A stretch of DNA of 64,000 bases, taken from the NCBI RefSeq assembly GCF_014256275.1, contig NZ_JACCFE010000002.1:3948001-4012000 (forward strand), given 5' to 3'. This document shows, one piece after another, positions 8,814 to 16,757 of this stretch. The notes beneath the pieces are model-generated. The model did no database searches. It was not told where the DNA came from and was given only the letters and a program-made list of their open reading frames with translations. How positions within the stretch are numbered: position 1 is the stretch's first letter; every line of letters begins with the position of its first letter. Source of the stretch: Rhodococcus sp. 4CII. GTDB taxonomy: Bacteria > Actinomycetota > Actinomycetes > Mycobacteriales > Mycobacteriaceae. Position numbers and translations under genes: made by a program.

Positions 8814-9680
8814 ATGGAGATCGCCAAGGAGATCAAGGACTTCCTGACGACCCGTCGCGCACGCATCACGCCCGACCAGGTGGGCCTGCCCGCCGGTGGC
8901 CGACGTCGGGTCGCCGGGTTGCGTCGCGAGGAGGTCGCACTGCTCGCCGGAGTGAGCGCGGAGTACTACGTACAGATCGAACGCGGCGGCGTGTCGGGCG
9001 TGTCCGATGAGGTGCTGGACGCCATCGCGACGGCGCTGCGACTCGACGACGAGGAGACGAAGCATCTGTTCACCCTCGCCCGCGCCGCGGCGACGAAGCC
9101 CCGCAGGCGTAAGCCCGCCCGGGCGCGCGTCGAGATGCCGGAGCCGGTCCAGGCGCTCGTCGATGCGATGATCACCGCCCCCGCCGTGGTGCAGAACGGT
9201 CACCTCGACATCGTCGGCGCCAATGCGCTCGGTCGCGCGCTGTACGCCGACGTGTTCGACCGGACGGACGGCGCGCCCAACCTGGCCCGGTTCATCTTCC
9301 TCGACCGCCGCGCCGACGAGACGTTCCCCGACTGGAACAACGCGGCCGACGACGCCGTCGCGATGCTGCGGGTGGAGGCGGCGCGGTCGCCGTACTCGAC
9401 GGCGATCACCGGTCTCGTCGGTGAGCTCGCCACCCGCAGCGACGAGTTCCGCACTCGCTGGGCGGCTCACGACATCAAGGCGCACCGGCGCGGAACCAAG
9501 CGGTTCCATCATAGGGACGTCGGCGACCTCACGCTGCGGTTCGAGGCTCTCGACGTGGCCAGCGCGGCCGGTCTCACCCTGTACGGATTCACCGCGGCGC
9601 CGGGTTCCTCCTCCGAGGAGGCCCTCCGCCTGCTGTCCAGCTGGATCGCCACCGACAGCTCGGCACACCAGCATTCCTGA
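8814..9680 (+). CDS. XRE-family regulator with MmyB-like ligand domain (1)
   Basis: Transcription factor of 288 residues. An N-terminal helix-turn-helix (about residues 15-75, GLRREEVALLAGVSAEYYVQ) is followed by an MmyB-like ligand-binding region (about residues 105-270, containing NGHLDIVGANALGRALY and NLARFIFLD). It is divergent from the paired hydrolase genes with a 180-base spacer, so it probably senses a pathway compound and controls them. A close paralogue sits at 13444. The ATG at 8814 gives the family-typical start (MEIAKEIKDFL). Regulators of this type often sit next to oxidoreductases or hydrolases. Confidence 0.85.
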   Translation: MEIAKEIKDFLTTRRARITPDQVGLPAGGRRRVAGLRREEVALLAGVSAEYYVQIERGGVSGVSDEVLDAIATALRLDDEETKHLFTLARAAATKPRRRKPARARVEMPEPVQALVDAMITAPAVVQNGHLDIVGANALGRALYADVFDRTDGAPNLARFIFLDRRADETFPDWNNAADDAVAMLRVEAARSPYSTAITGLVGELATRSDEFRTRWAAHDIKAHRRGTKRFHHRDVGDLTLRFEALDVASAAGLTLYGFTAAPGSSSEEALRLLSSWIATDSSAHQHS

Positions 9681-9697
9681 AGGGAGCTACGGCGAGT

Positions 9698-10837
9698 TCA
9701 GGATTCGCTCGGCGACGTGTCCCTGGAGAGGGTCACAGCCACCGCGAGGAGGATGAGGACCAGCGCGAGGACGACGGCGTAGGACGGCAGCCAGTACGCC
9801 GCGACGGAGGCCGACCCGAGCACGGCGGCGCCGACGGCGCGCGGAACCCAGCCGGTGTGGGTGGTGAGCCGGAAGTAGATCGCGTGCGAGAGCAGGTAGA
9901 TCGCCGGACCCGCGAGCATCAGGACGCCGCCGACCCCTGCCCGGTCGTCGCCGGCGTAGGCGAGCACCAACTCGCTGCCCGCGGCGAACATGACGAGGCC
10001 GGTGACGACGCCGTAGATCACGTTGATCCCGATGTGCACGGATCGGATCGGGTTCTCGGTGGCGGCGATATGACTTTCCACGATCTGTTCTGCACGCCCG
10101 AAGTAGACCGCCCACAGGCAGACGAGCGCGACGAAGCACCCCGCCGCCAGCGCCAGCGTCAGCGCATCGGAATGATGGGCGGCAATCACGCGTCCCAGGG
10201 TGAGGACCGTCTCGCCCAGCAGGATGATGAGGAACAGTCGCATCCGCTCGAGCATGTGCTCGGCGTCGAACGGAAGTTGCTGCGTCTGTGTGCGTCCGCC
10301 CGGCAGCGGGTGTGCGCTCCAGGTGCCGACGAGGTCGACGAGCGCGGCAACCGCCCACAGCCAGAGGCGCCATTCCGGGTCGAATGCGGCGCCGGCCACC
10401 CAGAGCGGCGCCGAGACCGCGAACCAGATCAGCACGTGCAGGAAGTGCGTGCGGAGGCTCGGCGTCGGGGCGGTGGCCGCCGCGTAGACGGCCGGGCCGA
10501 TCAGCGCCAGCAGCATGGGAACGATGAAGAGCCAAGGGCTTTCGTCGAACGCATGCCCGATGCCGGCGTTCATGAACAGGCCGAGGCCCATCACCGTGAT
10601 CGTCACGGCCCGGGTGGCGGTGCGTTCGATGTCGAGGAGGGTGACCTCGAACGTCGTGAACGCCCAGACCCCGCACACCGCAACGAGGGCCACGAGGGTT
10701 TCGGCGGCGCCGTGCCAGGTCAGGTGTTCGACGAGATGGTGCGTGAGCTGACCGATCGCCAGCACGAACACCAGGTCGAAGAACAACTCGAGCGGCGAGA
10801 CCTCACGGTGGGTGCTGCGTGCCCGCGTGACCATCAT
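9698..10837 (-). CDS. LtrA-family membrane protein
   Basis: Low temperature requirement protein A family (PF06772), 379 residues with about ten to twelve hydrophobic helices. The N-terminal VSPLELFFDLVFVLAIGQLT is the family hallmark. AGGAGG stands just ahead of the ATG. The cellular role of LtrA proteins is not established. It converges on the XRE regulator with an 18-base gap and is preceded by a DUF2255 gene in the same direction. Neither gene has an evident link with the catabolic genes around it. Confidence 0.85.
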   Translation of the reverse strand: MMVTRARSTHREVSPLELFFDLVFVLAIGQLTHHLVEHLTWHGAAETLVALVAVCGVWAFTTFEVTLLDIERTATRAVTITVMGLGLFMNAGIGHAFDESPWLFIVPMLLALIGPAVYAAATAPTPSLRTHFLHVLIWFAVSAPLWVAGAAFDPEWRLWLWAVAALVDLVGTWSAHPLPGGRTQTQQLPFDAEHMLERMRLFLIILLGETVLTLGRVIAAHHSDALTLALAAGCFVALVCLWAVYFGRAEQIVESHIAATENPIRSVHIGINVIYGVVTGLVMFAAGSELVLAYAGDDRAGVGGVLMLAGPAIYLLSHAIYFRLTTHTGWVPRAVGAAVLGSASVAAYWLPSYAVVLALVLILLAVAVTLSRDTSPSES

Positions 10838-10862
10838 GAATTCCTCCTCGGCGCCCAGAATC

Positions 10863-11237
10863 CTATCCGGCGGCGTCGAGGCGGACGGTCGTTTCGGCGG
10901 CGGTGTCGGCGATCATCGGTTCCAGCGCGGCGGGCTGGCTGCGGTACTTGGCCTTGTACGCCGCCTCGACCGCGGCGTTCGTCGCGGGGTCGTTGGCCAG
11001 GTGCAGGGTCACGTCGGTCTCGACGCCGTCGGCACTGATCCGCGCGGTGTTGTTCCGCATCGCGTTCCGGTACCAGCCGCCGTCGGGGCCGAACGCGGAC
11101 CGGATGTAGAGGTCGTCGGCGACGCGCACGACCCAGATGGGTATCCAGTGGCGCAGGGAGCCGTCGTTTCGGTAGCTGCTGATGTGCAGTTCCTCGGTGT
11201 GGCCGATGGTGTCGAGTTGGTCGCTGTGCCATGCCAT
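10863..11237 (-). CDS. DUF2255 family protein
   Basis: Small soluble protein of 124 residues resembling DUF2255, with the HWIPIWVVRVADDLYIRS strand pair and GWYRNAM. These proteins share a fold with deazaflavin- or FMN-binding split barrels, but no function is established. AGGAG lies eight bases ahead of the ATG at 11237. Located immediately upstream of the LtrA-like gene (25-base gap), so the pair is probably co-transcribed. Confidence 0.75.
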   Translation of the reverse strand: MAWHSDQLDTIGHTEELHISSYRNDGSLRHWIPIWVVRVADDLYIRSAFGPDGGWYRNAMRNNTARISADGVETDVTLHLANDPATNAAVEAAYKAKYRSQPAALEPMIADTAAETTVRLDAAG

Positions 11238-11423
11238 GTCGTCATCTCCTGACGTCGGTGTGCGGAGGTCCGCGGCGATCTCCCTGGTCAGAGCGTAGAG
11301 CGGTTCCGGTGCGGTAAGGAGAGGCTGCTGGTCCCCCCTGTAGGCAGGGTCTCCCGCGCGCACGCGAGGGAGACGCACTGTGGCTATCGAAAGCGCGGGG
11401 TATCGAAAGCACGCGATCCCGTC

Positions 11424-11456
11424 TTGACATCCACCGAATGGTGGATAATGTATTAT
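11424..11456 (+). promoter_or_regulatory. Promoter of CoA-transferase 2 with AT-rich element 4 and palindrome
   Basis: A consensus -35 (TTGACA, 11424-11429) is followed by a perfect palindrome TCCACC-GAAT-GGTGGA (11430-11445) and then ATAATGTATTAT (11445-11456), which supplies the -10. The palindrome fills the -35/-10 spacer, where a bound repressor would block RNA polymerase. Confidence 0.6.
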
Positions 11457-11487
11457 ATTGTTACTCGCGACACACGGAGGCACGCCC

Positions 11488-12666
11488 ATGCAGCACAAGC
11501 CGCTCGACGGGATCCGCATCCTGGAGATCGGGGGTTACATCGCTCTTCCGTTCGCCACGTCGATCCTGTGCGCGCTCGGCGCAGAGGTGGTGAAGGTGGA
11601 GAAGCCGGTCGTCGGGGAGGACTTCCGCCGCCACCAGAACGACGGCAGCCCCTACTTCCGCCAGTACAACACCGGAAAGCGGAGCCTGTCGATCGACCTG
11701 AAGCGTCCTGAAGGCGTCGCGCTGGTCAAGGCCCTCGTCCCGCACTTCGACGTGGTCCTCGAGAACCTGCGGCCCGGCAAGTTGGCGGCGCTGGGCCTCG
11801 GGCCCGACGACTGCCGCGCGCTGCGATCCGACCTCGTCTACGGGTCGGTGACCGGGTTCGGCTCGGGTGGCCCGCTGGCTAGTCGCCCCGCCTACGACAC
11901 GATCGGGCATGCGTTCGGCGGACTCTACTCCCTGTTCGGCGACGACGCCCGGCCACAACTGGCCGGCGGATTGAGCGCGGACCTGATCACCGGTTTGAGC
12001 ACGGCCACGGGCGTCCTCGCGGCGCTGGTCGGACGGCTGCGTACCGGATCGCCGCAACACGTGGAGACGTCGATCATGGAGGCCGTCAGCGTGCTGGCGA
12101 CCGATGGGATCACGCAGTCCTTCGAACTGGGATACGACCCGAGTCGGCAGAGCCGGCATCCGCAGGCGCAGAACTTCTGCGTCAAGACCGCCACCGGGGA
12201 GTATTTGGCGGTCCACCTGTCGTCTTCGCAGAAGTTCTGGCGCTCGCTGTGCACGGCGATGAACCGGATGGATCTCACCGAGGATCCCCGCTTCGCGGAG
12301 TACCGGTCCCGGGAGTCGAACTACCACGAGCTGGCCAAGATCGTCGAAGCCGAGTTCGAGCAGCAGTCGCTGCAGCACTGGGAGGACGCCCTCTCCGCTG
12401 CGGACGTGCCGTTCGCCCCGGTGCTGTCGATGACGGGATTCGTCGAGCACGAGCAGGTGGAATGGCTCGAACTGGTCGAACGGCAGCAGGACGGGCTGGC
12501 GCTGATCCGGCCGCCGTGGCGGTTCGCGGGTGAACGCCCCGATCGAGCGGGCACCGCGCCGCGGGTCGGCGCCGACAGCCGCGACGTCGCCTCGGAGGTG
12601 TATTCCGCCGAGCAGATCGACGACCTGGTGCAGGCGGACGTTCTGTTCGTCGAGCCCGGAGCCTGA
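11488..12666 (+). CDS. CaiB/BaiF (class III) CoA-transferase 2
   Basis: Paralogue of the protein at 1542 (392 versus 391 residues), almost identical through the N-terminal half and diverging mainly toward the C-terminus. The same motifs are present: LDGIRILEIGGY, RSLSIDLKR, ETSIMEAVS and a C-terminal GADSRDVASEV. The ATG at 11488 follows ACGGAGG. It is transcribed from its own consensus promoter and precedes the nitroreductase gene by 53 bases. The two copies may activate related acids or use different CoA donors; gene dosage is the simpler alternative. Confidence 0.9.
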   Translation: MQHKPLDGIRILEIGGYIALPFATSILCALGAEVVKVEKPVVGEDFRRHQNDGSPYFRQYNTGKRSLSIDLKRPEGVALVKALVPHFDVVLENLRPGKLAALGLGPDDCRALRSDLVYGSVTGFGSGGPLASRPAYDTIGHAFGGLYSLFGDDARPQLAGGLSADLITGLSTATGVLAALVGRLRTGSPQHVETSIMEAVSVLATDGITQSFELGYDPSRQSRHPQAQNFCVKTATGEYLAVHLSSSQKFWRSLCTAMNRMDLTEDPRFAEYRSRESNYHELAKIVEAEFEQQSLQHWEDALSAADVPFAPVLSMTGFVEHEQVEWLELVERQQDGLALIRPPWRFAGERPDRAGTAPRVGADSRDVASEVYSAEQIDDLVQADVLFVEPGA

Positions 12667-12719
12667 TCGTGCCCGGGGCACACATATTCCGTATTCGAAC
12701 GACGATGGGTGAGTAATCG

Positions 12720-13439
12720 ATGTCTGCCGATGTATCGACCGAAGGGATCGTGGTGGATCCCGTCGACGACGAGTCCGCCGTGCTGGAGAACCTGCTGGCG
12801 ACACGGTGGAGTTGCCGCGCGTTCGAGCCGCGCGAGGTTCCGCAACCGCTCATCGAGCGCATGTTCACGCTGGCGCAGCGGTCCGCGTCGTGGTGCAATA
12901 CGCAGCCCTGGCAGGTCGTCGTGACTAGCGGTGCGGGAACCGAGCGGTTCCGGGACGGTCTCGCGGAGTACGCGCAGCAGCACGGTGCCTCGTTCGAATT
13001 CGATCCGCCCGCGGAGTACCGCGGGGTCTACCGCGACCGGCGCCGGGCGAGCGGGTGGCAGCTGTATCAGGCCGTGGGAGTCGAACGCGGTGACCGCGCC
13101 GCGTCCGCGCGCCAGTCGTTCGAGAACTTCCGCCTGTTCGGCGCTCCGCACGTCGCGATCATCACGACCGACGCCGAGCAGGGTGTGTACGGCGCGGTGG
13201 ATTCCGGGCTCTACCTGGGCACACTCCTGCTCGCGGCGCGGAGCCTGGGGATCGCCACGATTCCGCAGGCCGCCCTGGCGAGCCAGTCTCCTTTCATCCG
13301 TGAGCATTTCGGCATCGCGGACGACCGCAAGATTCTGGTGGGAATCTCTTTCGGCTACGCCGACCTCGACCACCCGGCGAACAGCTACCGGACGGCACGC
13401 GCGTCACTCGACGAGGTTGTCACTTGGCAGGACCGATAG
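12720..13439 (+). CDS. Nitroreductase-family flavoprotein
   Basis: FMN-dependent oxidoreductase of the nitroreductase fold, 239 residues. The FMN-binding TRWSCRAFEPREV and CNTQPWQVVV segments and the GLYLGTLLLAARSLGIATIPQ stretch are present. Such enzymes reduce nitro groups, quinones or enones with NAD(P)H; some act as ene-reductases or dehalogenases. It lies downstream of CoA-transferase 2, probably in the same transcript, and converges on an XRE regulator gene with only four bases between the stops. Confidence 0.8.
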   Translation: MSADVSTEGIVVDPVDDESAVLENLLATRWSCRAFEPREVPQPLIERMFTLAQRSASWCNTQPWQVVVTSGAGTERFRDGLAEYAQQHGASFEFDPPAEYRGVYRDRRRASGWQLYQAVGVERGDRAASARQSFENFRLFGAPHVAIITTDAEQGVYGAVDSGLYLGTLLLAARSLGIATIPQAALASQSPFIREHFGIADDRKILVGISFGYADLDHPANSYRTARASLDEVVTWQDR

Positions 13440-13443
13440 CGCC

Positions 13444-14328
13444 CTATTCGGTTGTCGTGGAGGGTGTATCGGTGGCGGGGCCGGCGGGGGCGCGATCGGT
13501 CGCGGTCACGACCGCGAGCAGTCGCAGGGCCTGCTCGGACGGCGACTGCGGTTCCGCGGTGTACCCGACGAGGGACAATCCGGCCGCGCCGGTGATGTCG
13601 AAGACGTTGAAGGTCAGCGACAGGTCACCGACGTCCGGATGCCGGAACTGTTTGACACCGTGCCGGTGCGCCTTCACGTCGTGGGCGGCCCAGCGGGTAC
13701 GGAATTCCTCGCTCCGCGTAGCGAGTTCGCCGACGAGCCCGGTGACGACGGTCGAGTGGGGTGAGTGTGCGGCCTCCACCCGCAGCAGGGCCACGGCGTC
13801 GTCGGCCGCGGTGTTCCACTCCGGGAACACGTCGTCGGCGTGCGGGTCGAAGAAGATGAACCGGACGAGGTTCGGCACTCCCGTCGCCCGCGCGAAGACC
13901 GGCGCGTACAGCGTGCGGCCGAGCGGGTTGGCGGCGACGATGTCGAGGTGCCCGTTCAGCACGACCGCCGGCGAGTCGACCATGCCGTCGATCAGCGCCT
14001 GTACGCCGTCGGGGATCGTCCGGTCGACCCGACGCGGCGACCGCGCGGAGCCGGCGGCCCGCACCAGGTCGAACAGGTGCGCCGTTTCTTCCTCGGTGAG
14101 TCGCAGGGCCCGGGCGACGGAGTGCAGAACGTCGTCGGAGACACCGGCGACGTTCCCGCGTTCGATCTGCGTGTAGTACTCGATGCTGACCCCGGCCAAC
14201 TGCGCAACCTCTTCGCGTCGCAGGCCCGGCACCCGACGTCGGCGGCCGGGCGGCAGGCCCACCTGCTCGGGAGTGATTTTCGCCCGCCGGGTCATCAAGA
14301 ACTCTTTGAGGTCCTTGGCGATGTCCAT
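13444..14328 (-). CDS. XRE-family regulator with MmyB-like ligand domain (2)
   Basis: Regulator of 294 residues, paralogous to the one at 8814 over its whole length: helix-turn-helix (GLRREEVAQLAGVSIEYYTQ, about residues 35-60) and MmyB-like domain with NGHLDIVAANPLGRTLY. The C-terminal tail is extended and Thr/Pro-rich. The gene follows the MmgE/PrpD gene by 39 bases on the same strand, so it may be read from the end of that operon as well as from its own promoter. Targets are unknown; the nitroreductase and CoA-transferase 2 are adjacent candidates. Confidence 0.82.
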   Translation of the reverse strand: MDIAKDLKEFLMTRRAKITPEQVGLPPGRRRRVPGLRREEVAQLAGVSIEYYTQIERGNVAGVSDDVLHSVARALRLTEEETAHLFDLVRAAGSARSPRRVDRTIPDGVQALIDGMVDSPAVVLNGHLDIVAANPLGRTLYAPVFARATGVPNLVRFIFFDPHADDVFPEWNTAADDAVALLRVEAAHSPHSTVVTGLVGELATRSEEFRTRWAAHDVKAHRHGVKQFRHPDVGDLSLTFNVFDITGAAGLSLVGYTAEPQSPSEQALRLLAVVTATDRAPAGPATDTPSTTTE

Positions 14329-14367
14329 GGATCCACAGTAGGAACAAGAACCGGGCGCCGGGAAGGG

Positions 14368-15774
14368 TCAGTTTCCCGGCGTCAGCGGCAGGAGCAGGGA
14401 GGCGACCACGTCGTCCACCTTGTCCAGGTACAGCACGTCGTGAATCATCGTGTCGACCACCTGCTCTGGCAGCGGAAGCACCGAGTACGGCACGCACTTG
14501 CGGAACTTGTCGACGAAGTCCTGCTCACTGAACGGGTTGTTCGGGTGCCCCTTGACGTAGACGTGTTCGGTGGTGATCTCGCGGCCGTCGCGCAGCGCGG
14601 TCGTGAGCCGTGCGCCCCAGTCCGACACGGACGGGTCCTCGGTAGCGGAGATCCTCGACATCAGCTCTCGGACGTCCTCACGGTGCCGTGCCTCGTCCGT
14701 GTAGGACTGCACGAAGACACTCTTGTCGACCGCGGCGGTCGCGACGGCGTAGGGGAGGCTGAACTGGCATTCGGGGACCGTGCGCGGGTGCCACTTCACG
14801 TCGGTCGGTTCGCACACGGCGCGCCATCCGGAGGTGGAGACGTCGACGTGGACGGCGGCGATGTCGTCGGGGCCGAAGCCGTGCGTGCGCATCTGATCCA
14901 GGATGCCGTCGATGGAGGAGTGTGAGAAATAGCAGGCGCTGTACCCCTTGGTGGTGATGTTCGTCGTCTCCCAGCGCTCGCCCAGATCCCGGGTGAGTAG
15001 CTCGGGGTCCGTCTCCCAGCGGGCCGTGCGCAGGTATCCGTTGGGGCCGGTCAGCACCTCCCGGCGGGGGCCGGTGATGCCCTTCTCCGCGAGGAGGCAG
15101 GCGGTGATCGCCGATTGACAGACGAGGCCGTGGTGCACCCGGACCATCAGGGTGGCCGGTGCATAGATCGCCATCGTGTGCGGCTGGGTCATCGTGCGGG
15201 CGATGCCCTGGGCATTCTCGAGCAGTTCCTGGGAGAAGCCGAGGAGTTTACCGACGGCGGCGACAGCCCCGAAGATGTAGTGGCCGCCGCAATCGTGGGA
15301 CTTCACGGCGGTGCTGATGACCTTGTAGGCCGAGCCCACGCGGATCAGCGTCTCCTGCCCGACGACCAGCGCCGTCAGGAATTCCTTCCCCGTGACGTCC
15401 GGCCGCAGCCCGGTGGCCGCCAGCAGGCTGGCAACGATGTATTCGCTGATGTGCCCTGCTTCTTCATGAAGATCGCCGCAGTCCATCGCGCGCGGCATCG
15501 GGCCGATCGCCAGTGCCGCCTCGGCTGCGGGAACGCGGCCGCCGTAGAACGGCAGGACCGACTGCGGTGCGCCGCCCTTGTCCTTGACCAGATCAACGAT
15601 CGCCGGAATCCCGTCCATCCCCGAGCCGCCGATCATCACGGCCATGCAGTCCAGCAAGGTGTGCTTGGCATGCCGGACGACCTCGGCCGGGAGATCGTCG
15701 TAGTCGGTCTGCACCGCCATCCGGCACAGGGTGCTCATCGGATCTTCCGAGCCCTGGACCGTGAACTTCGTCAT
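14368..15774 (-). CDS. MmgE/PrpD family protein
   Basis: Protein of 468 residues in the MmgE/PrpD family, which includes 2-methylcitrate dehydratase and cis-aconitate decarboxylase. Seen are HTLLDCMAVMIGGSG near residue 40, the KSHDCGGHYIFGAVAAVG helix and ITTKGYSACYFSHSSIDGI, corresponding to the family's substrate-binding core. Such enzymes need no cofactor and remove water or CO2 from tricarboxylic-type acids. No other methylcitrate-cycle gene is nearby, so a propionate role is unlikely. It is the last clear enzyme gene of the leftward carboxylase-like operon; substrate unknown. Confidence 0.78.
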   Translation of the reverse strand: MTKFTVQGSEDPMSTLCRMAVQTDYDDLPAEVVRHAKHTLLDCMAVMIGGSGMDGIPAIVDLVKDKGGAPQSVLPFYGGRVPAAEAALAIGPMPRAMDCGDLHEEAGHISEYIVASLLAATGLRPDVTGKEFLTALVVGQETLIRVGSAYKVISTAVKSHDCGGHYIFGAVAAVGKLLGFSQELLENAQGIARTMTQPHTMAIYAPATLMVRVHHGLVCQSAITACLLAEKGITGPRREVLTGPNGYLRTARWETDPELLTRDLGERWETTNITTKGYSACYFSHSSIDGILDQMRTHGFGPDDIAAVHVDVSTSGWRAVCEPTDVKWHPRTVPECQFSLPYAVATAAVDKSVFVQSYTDEARHREDVRELMSRISATEDPSVSDWGARLTTALRDGREITTEHVYVKGHPNNPFSEQDFVDKFRKCVPYSVLPLPEQVVDTMIHDVLYLDKVDDVVASLLLPLTPGN

Positions 15775-15903
15775 GTCGTCCCTCTTCCGCGTCGAGATGT
15801 GGCTGTCGGCAACGCAAGTCGGCGTCCCGGTTCATGTCAGAAGGTCGCGCATGCCCGGGCTCGGGGATAGGGGGATTCTCGCCTACCGAGAAGGCGAGTC
15901 CGG

Positions 15904-16713
15904 TCAGGGCACCTCGGTCGCGTGCCGGATCTGCTGCTTCAGCAGCGCCAACCGTGGCCCGTCGGCGGTGCGCGTCGCGCGTGAGATGCCGAGGGCGGTG
16001 GCGTGCAGTGCGGGCAGCAAGGTCGACGGCGCGTCGGCCCCGAACGCGGTGGTGACCGACAGCGCGCCGATCGCGGTGCCGTCGTCGGCGAGGATCGGCA
16101 CGGCGACCGCCGTCGAGTCGGGGGCGATCCAGCGGCGGGCGACGACGTAACCGGTGCGCCGGGTCTCGTTCACGATCCGCAGCAGTTCGGCCCGGTCGAC
16201 GACGGTGTGCTCGGTGAATCGGGTGATCTTGCCGGTCGCCAGGATGTGCTCCCGCACCTCCGGCGGGGAGAACGCGACCAGCACGATGCCCGGGGAAGAC
16301 GCCAGCGCGGGAAGCCGCACACCCGGCTGGGTCACGTTGGTGACACCCGGTTTCCGCGTCGACAGGGTTTCCAGGTTGAGGACGTCGTTGCGGTCGAGTA
16401 CCGACAGCAAGGTGGGGGTCTGCACCGCCGCCCGCAGGTCCTCCATGTACGGCAGGGCGACCTCTCGGAGCGTGAGGGCACTCGACGACCGGGCCACCAC
16501 CTCCCACAGGCGGGTGCCGATGCGCAGCCTGCGGTCGGGGTCGCGTTCGAGGAAACCCACGTCGACGAGTTCGGCCACGATCCGATGCGCCGATGGCATC
16601 GGGATCGCCGTCTTGCGCGCGATCTCGGACGCCGTCAGGGGGCCGCCCGCCCCCTTGAACGACTCGAGCACCTCGACGACTCGCTCGATCATCGATTCAC
16701 CGCGGGCGGGCAT
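15904..16713 (-). CDS. IclR-family transcriptional regulator
   Basis: Regulator of 269 residues with an N-terminal winged helix (about residues 8-65: ERVVEVLESFKG, SEIARKTAIPMPSAHRIV) and the IclR effector domain (SVLDRNDVLNLETL, LPALASSPGIVLVAF). The effector domain usually binds small organic acids or aromatic catabolites. It is embedded between aldehyde dehydrogenase and MmgE/PrpD genes in the same direction, so it is probably co-expressed with the operon it senses. The start at 16713 is preceded closely by GAGGAGG; the internal ATG at 16692 is an alternative. Confidence 0.85.
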   Translation of the reverse strand: MPARGESMIERVVEVLESFKGAGGPLTASEIARKTAIPMPSAHRIVAELVDVGFLERDPDRRLRIGTRLWEVVARSSSALTLREVALPYMEDLRAAVQTPTLLSVLDRNDVLNLETLSTRKPGVTNVTQPGVRLPALASSPGIVLVAFSPPEVREHILATGKITRFTEHTVVDRAELLRIVNETRRTGYVVARRWIAPDSTAVAVPILADDGTAIGALSVTTAFGADAPSTLLPALHATALGISRATRTADGPRLALLKQQIRHATEVP

Positions 16714-16757
16714 CGGTCCTCCTCGGTGTCGAGCGTGTCGTGGAGCCCTCGCCCTAG

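Noticed and set aside
9674..9705. Short inverted repeat TCCTGAA/TTCAGGA between convergent XRE and LtrA genes
   Set aside because: Only seven to eight bases with a 15-base loop, so too weak to call a terminator.
11461..12804. Minus-strand frame of 447 codons
   Set aside because: Antisense of CoA-transferase 2 and equivalent to the artefact opposite copy 1.
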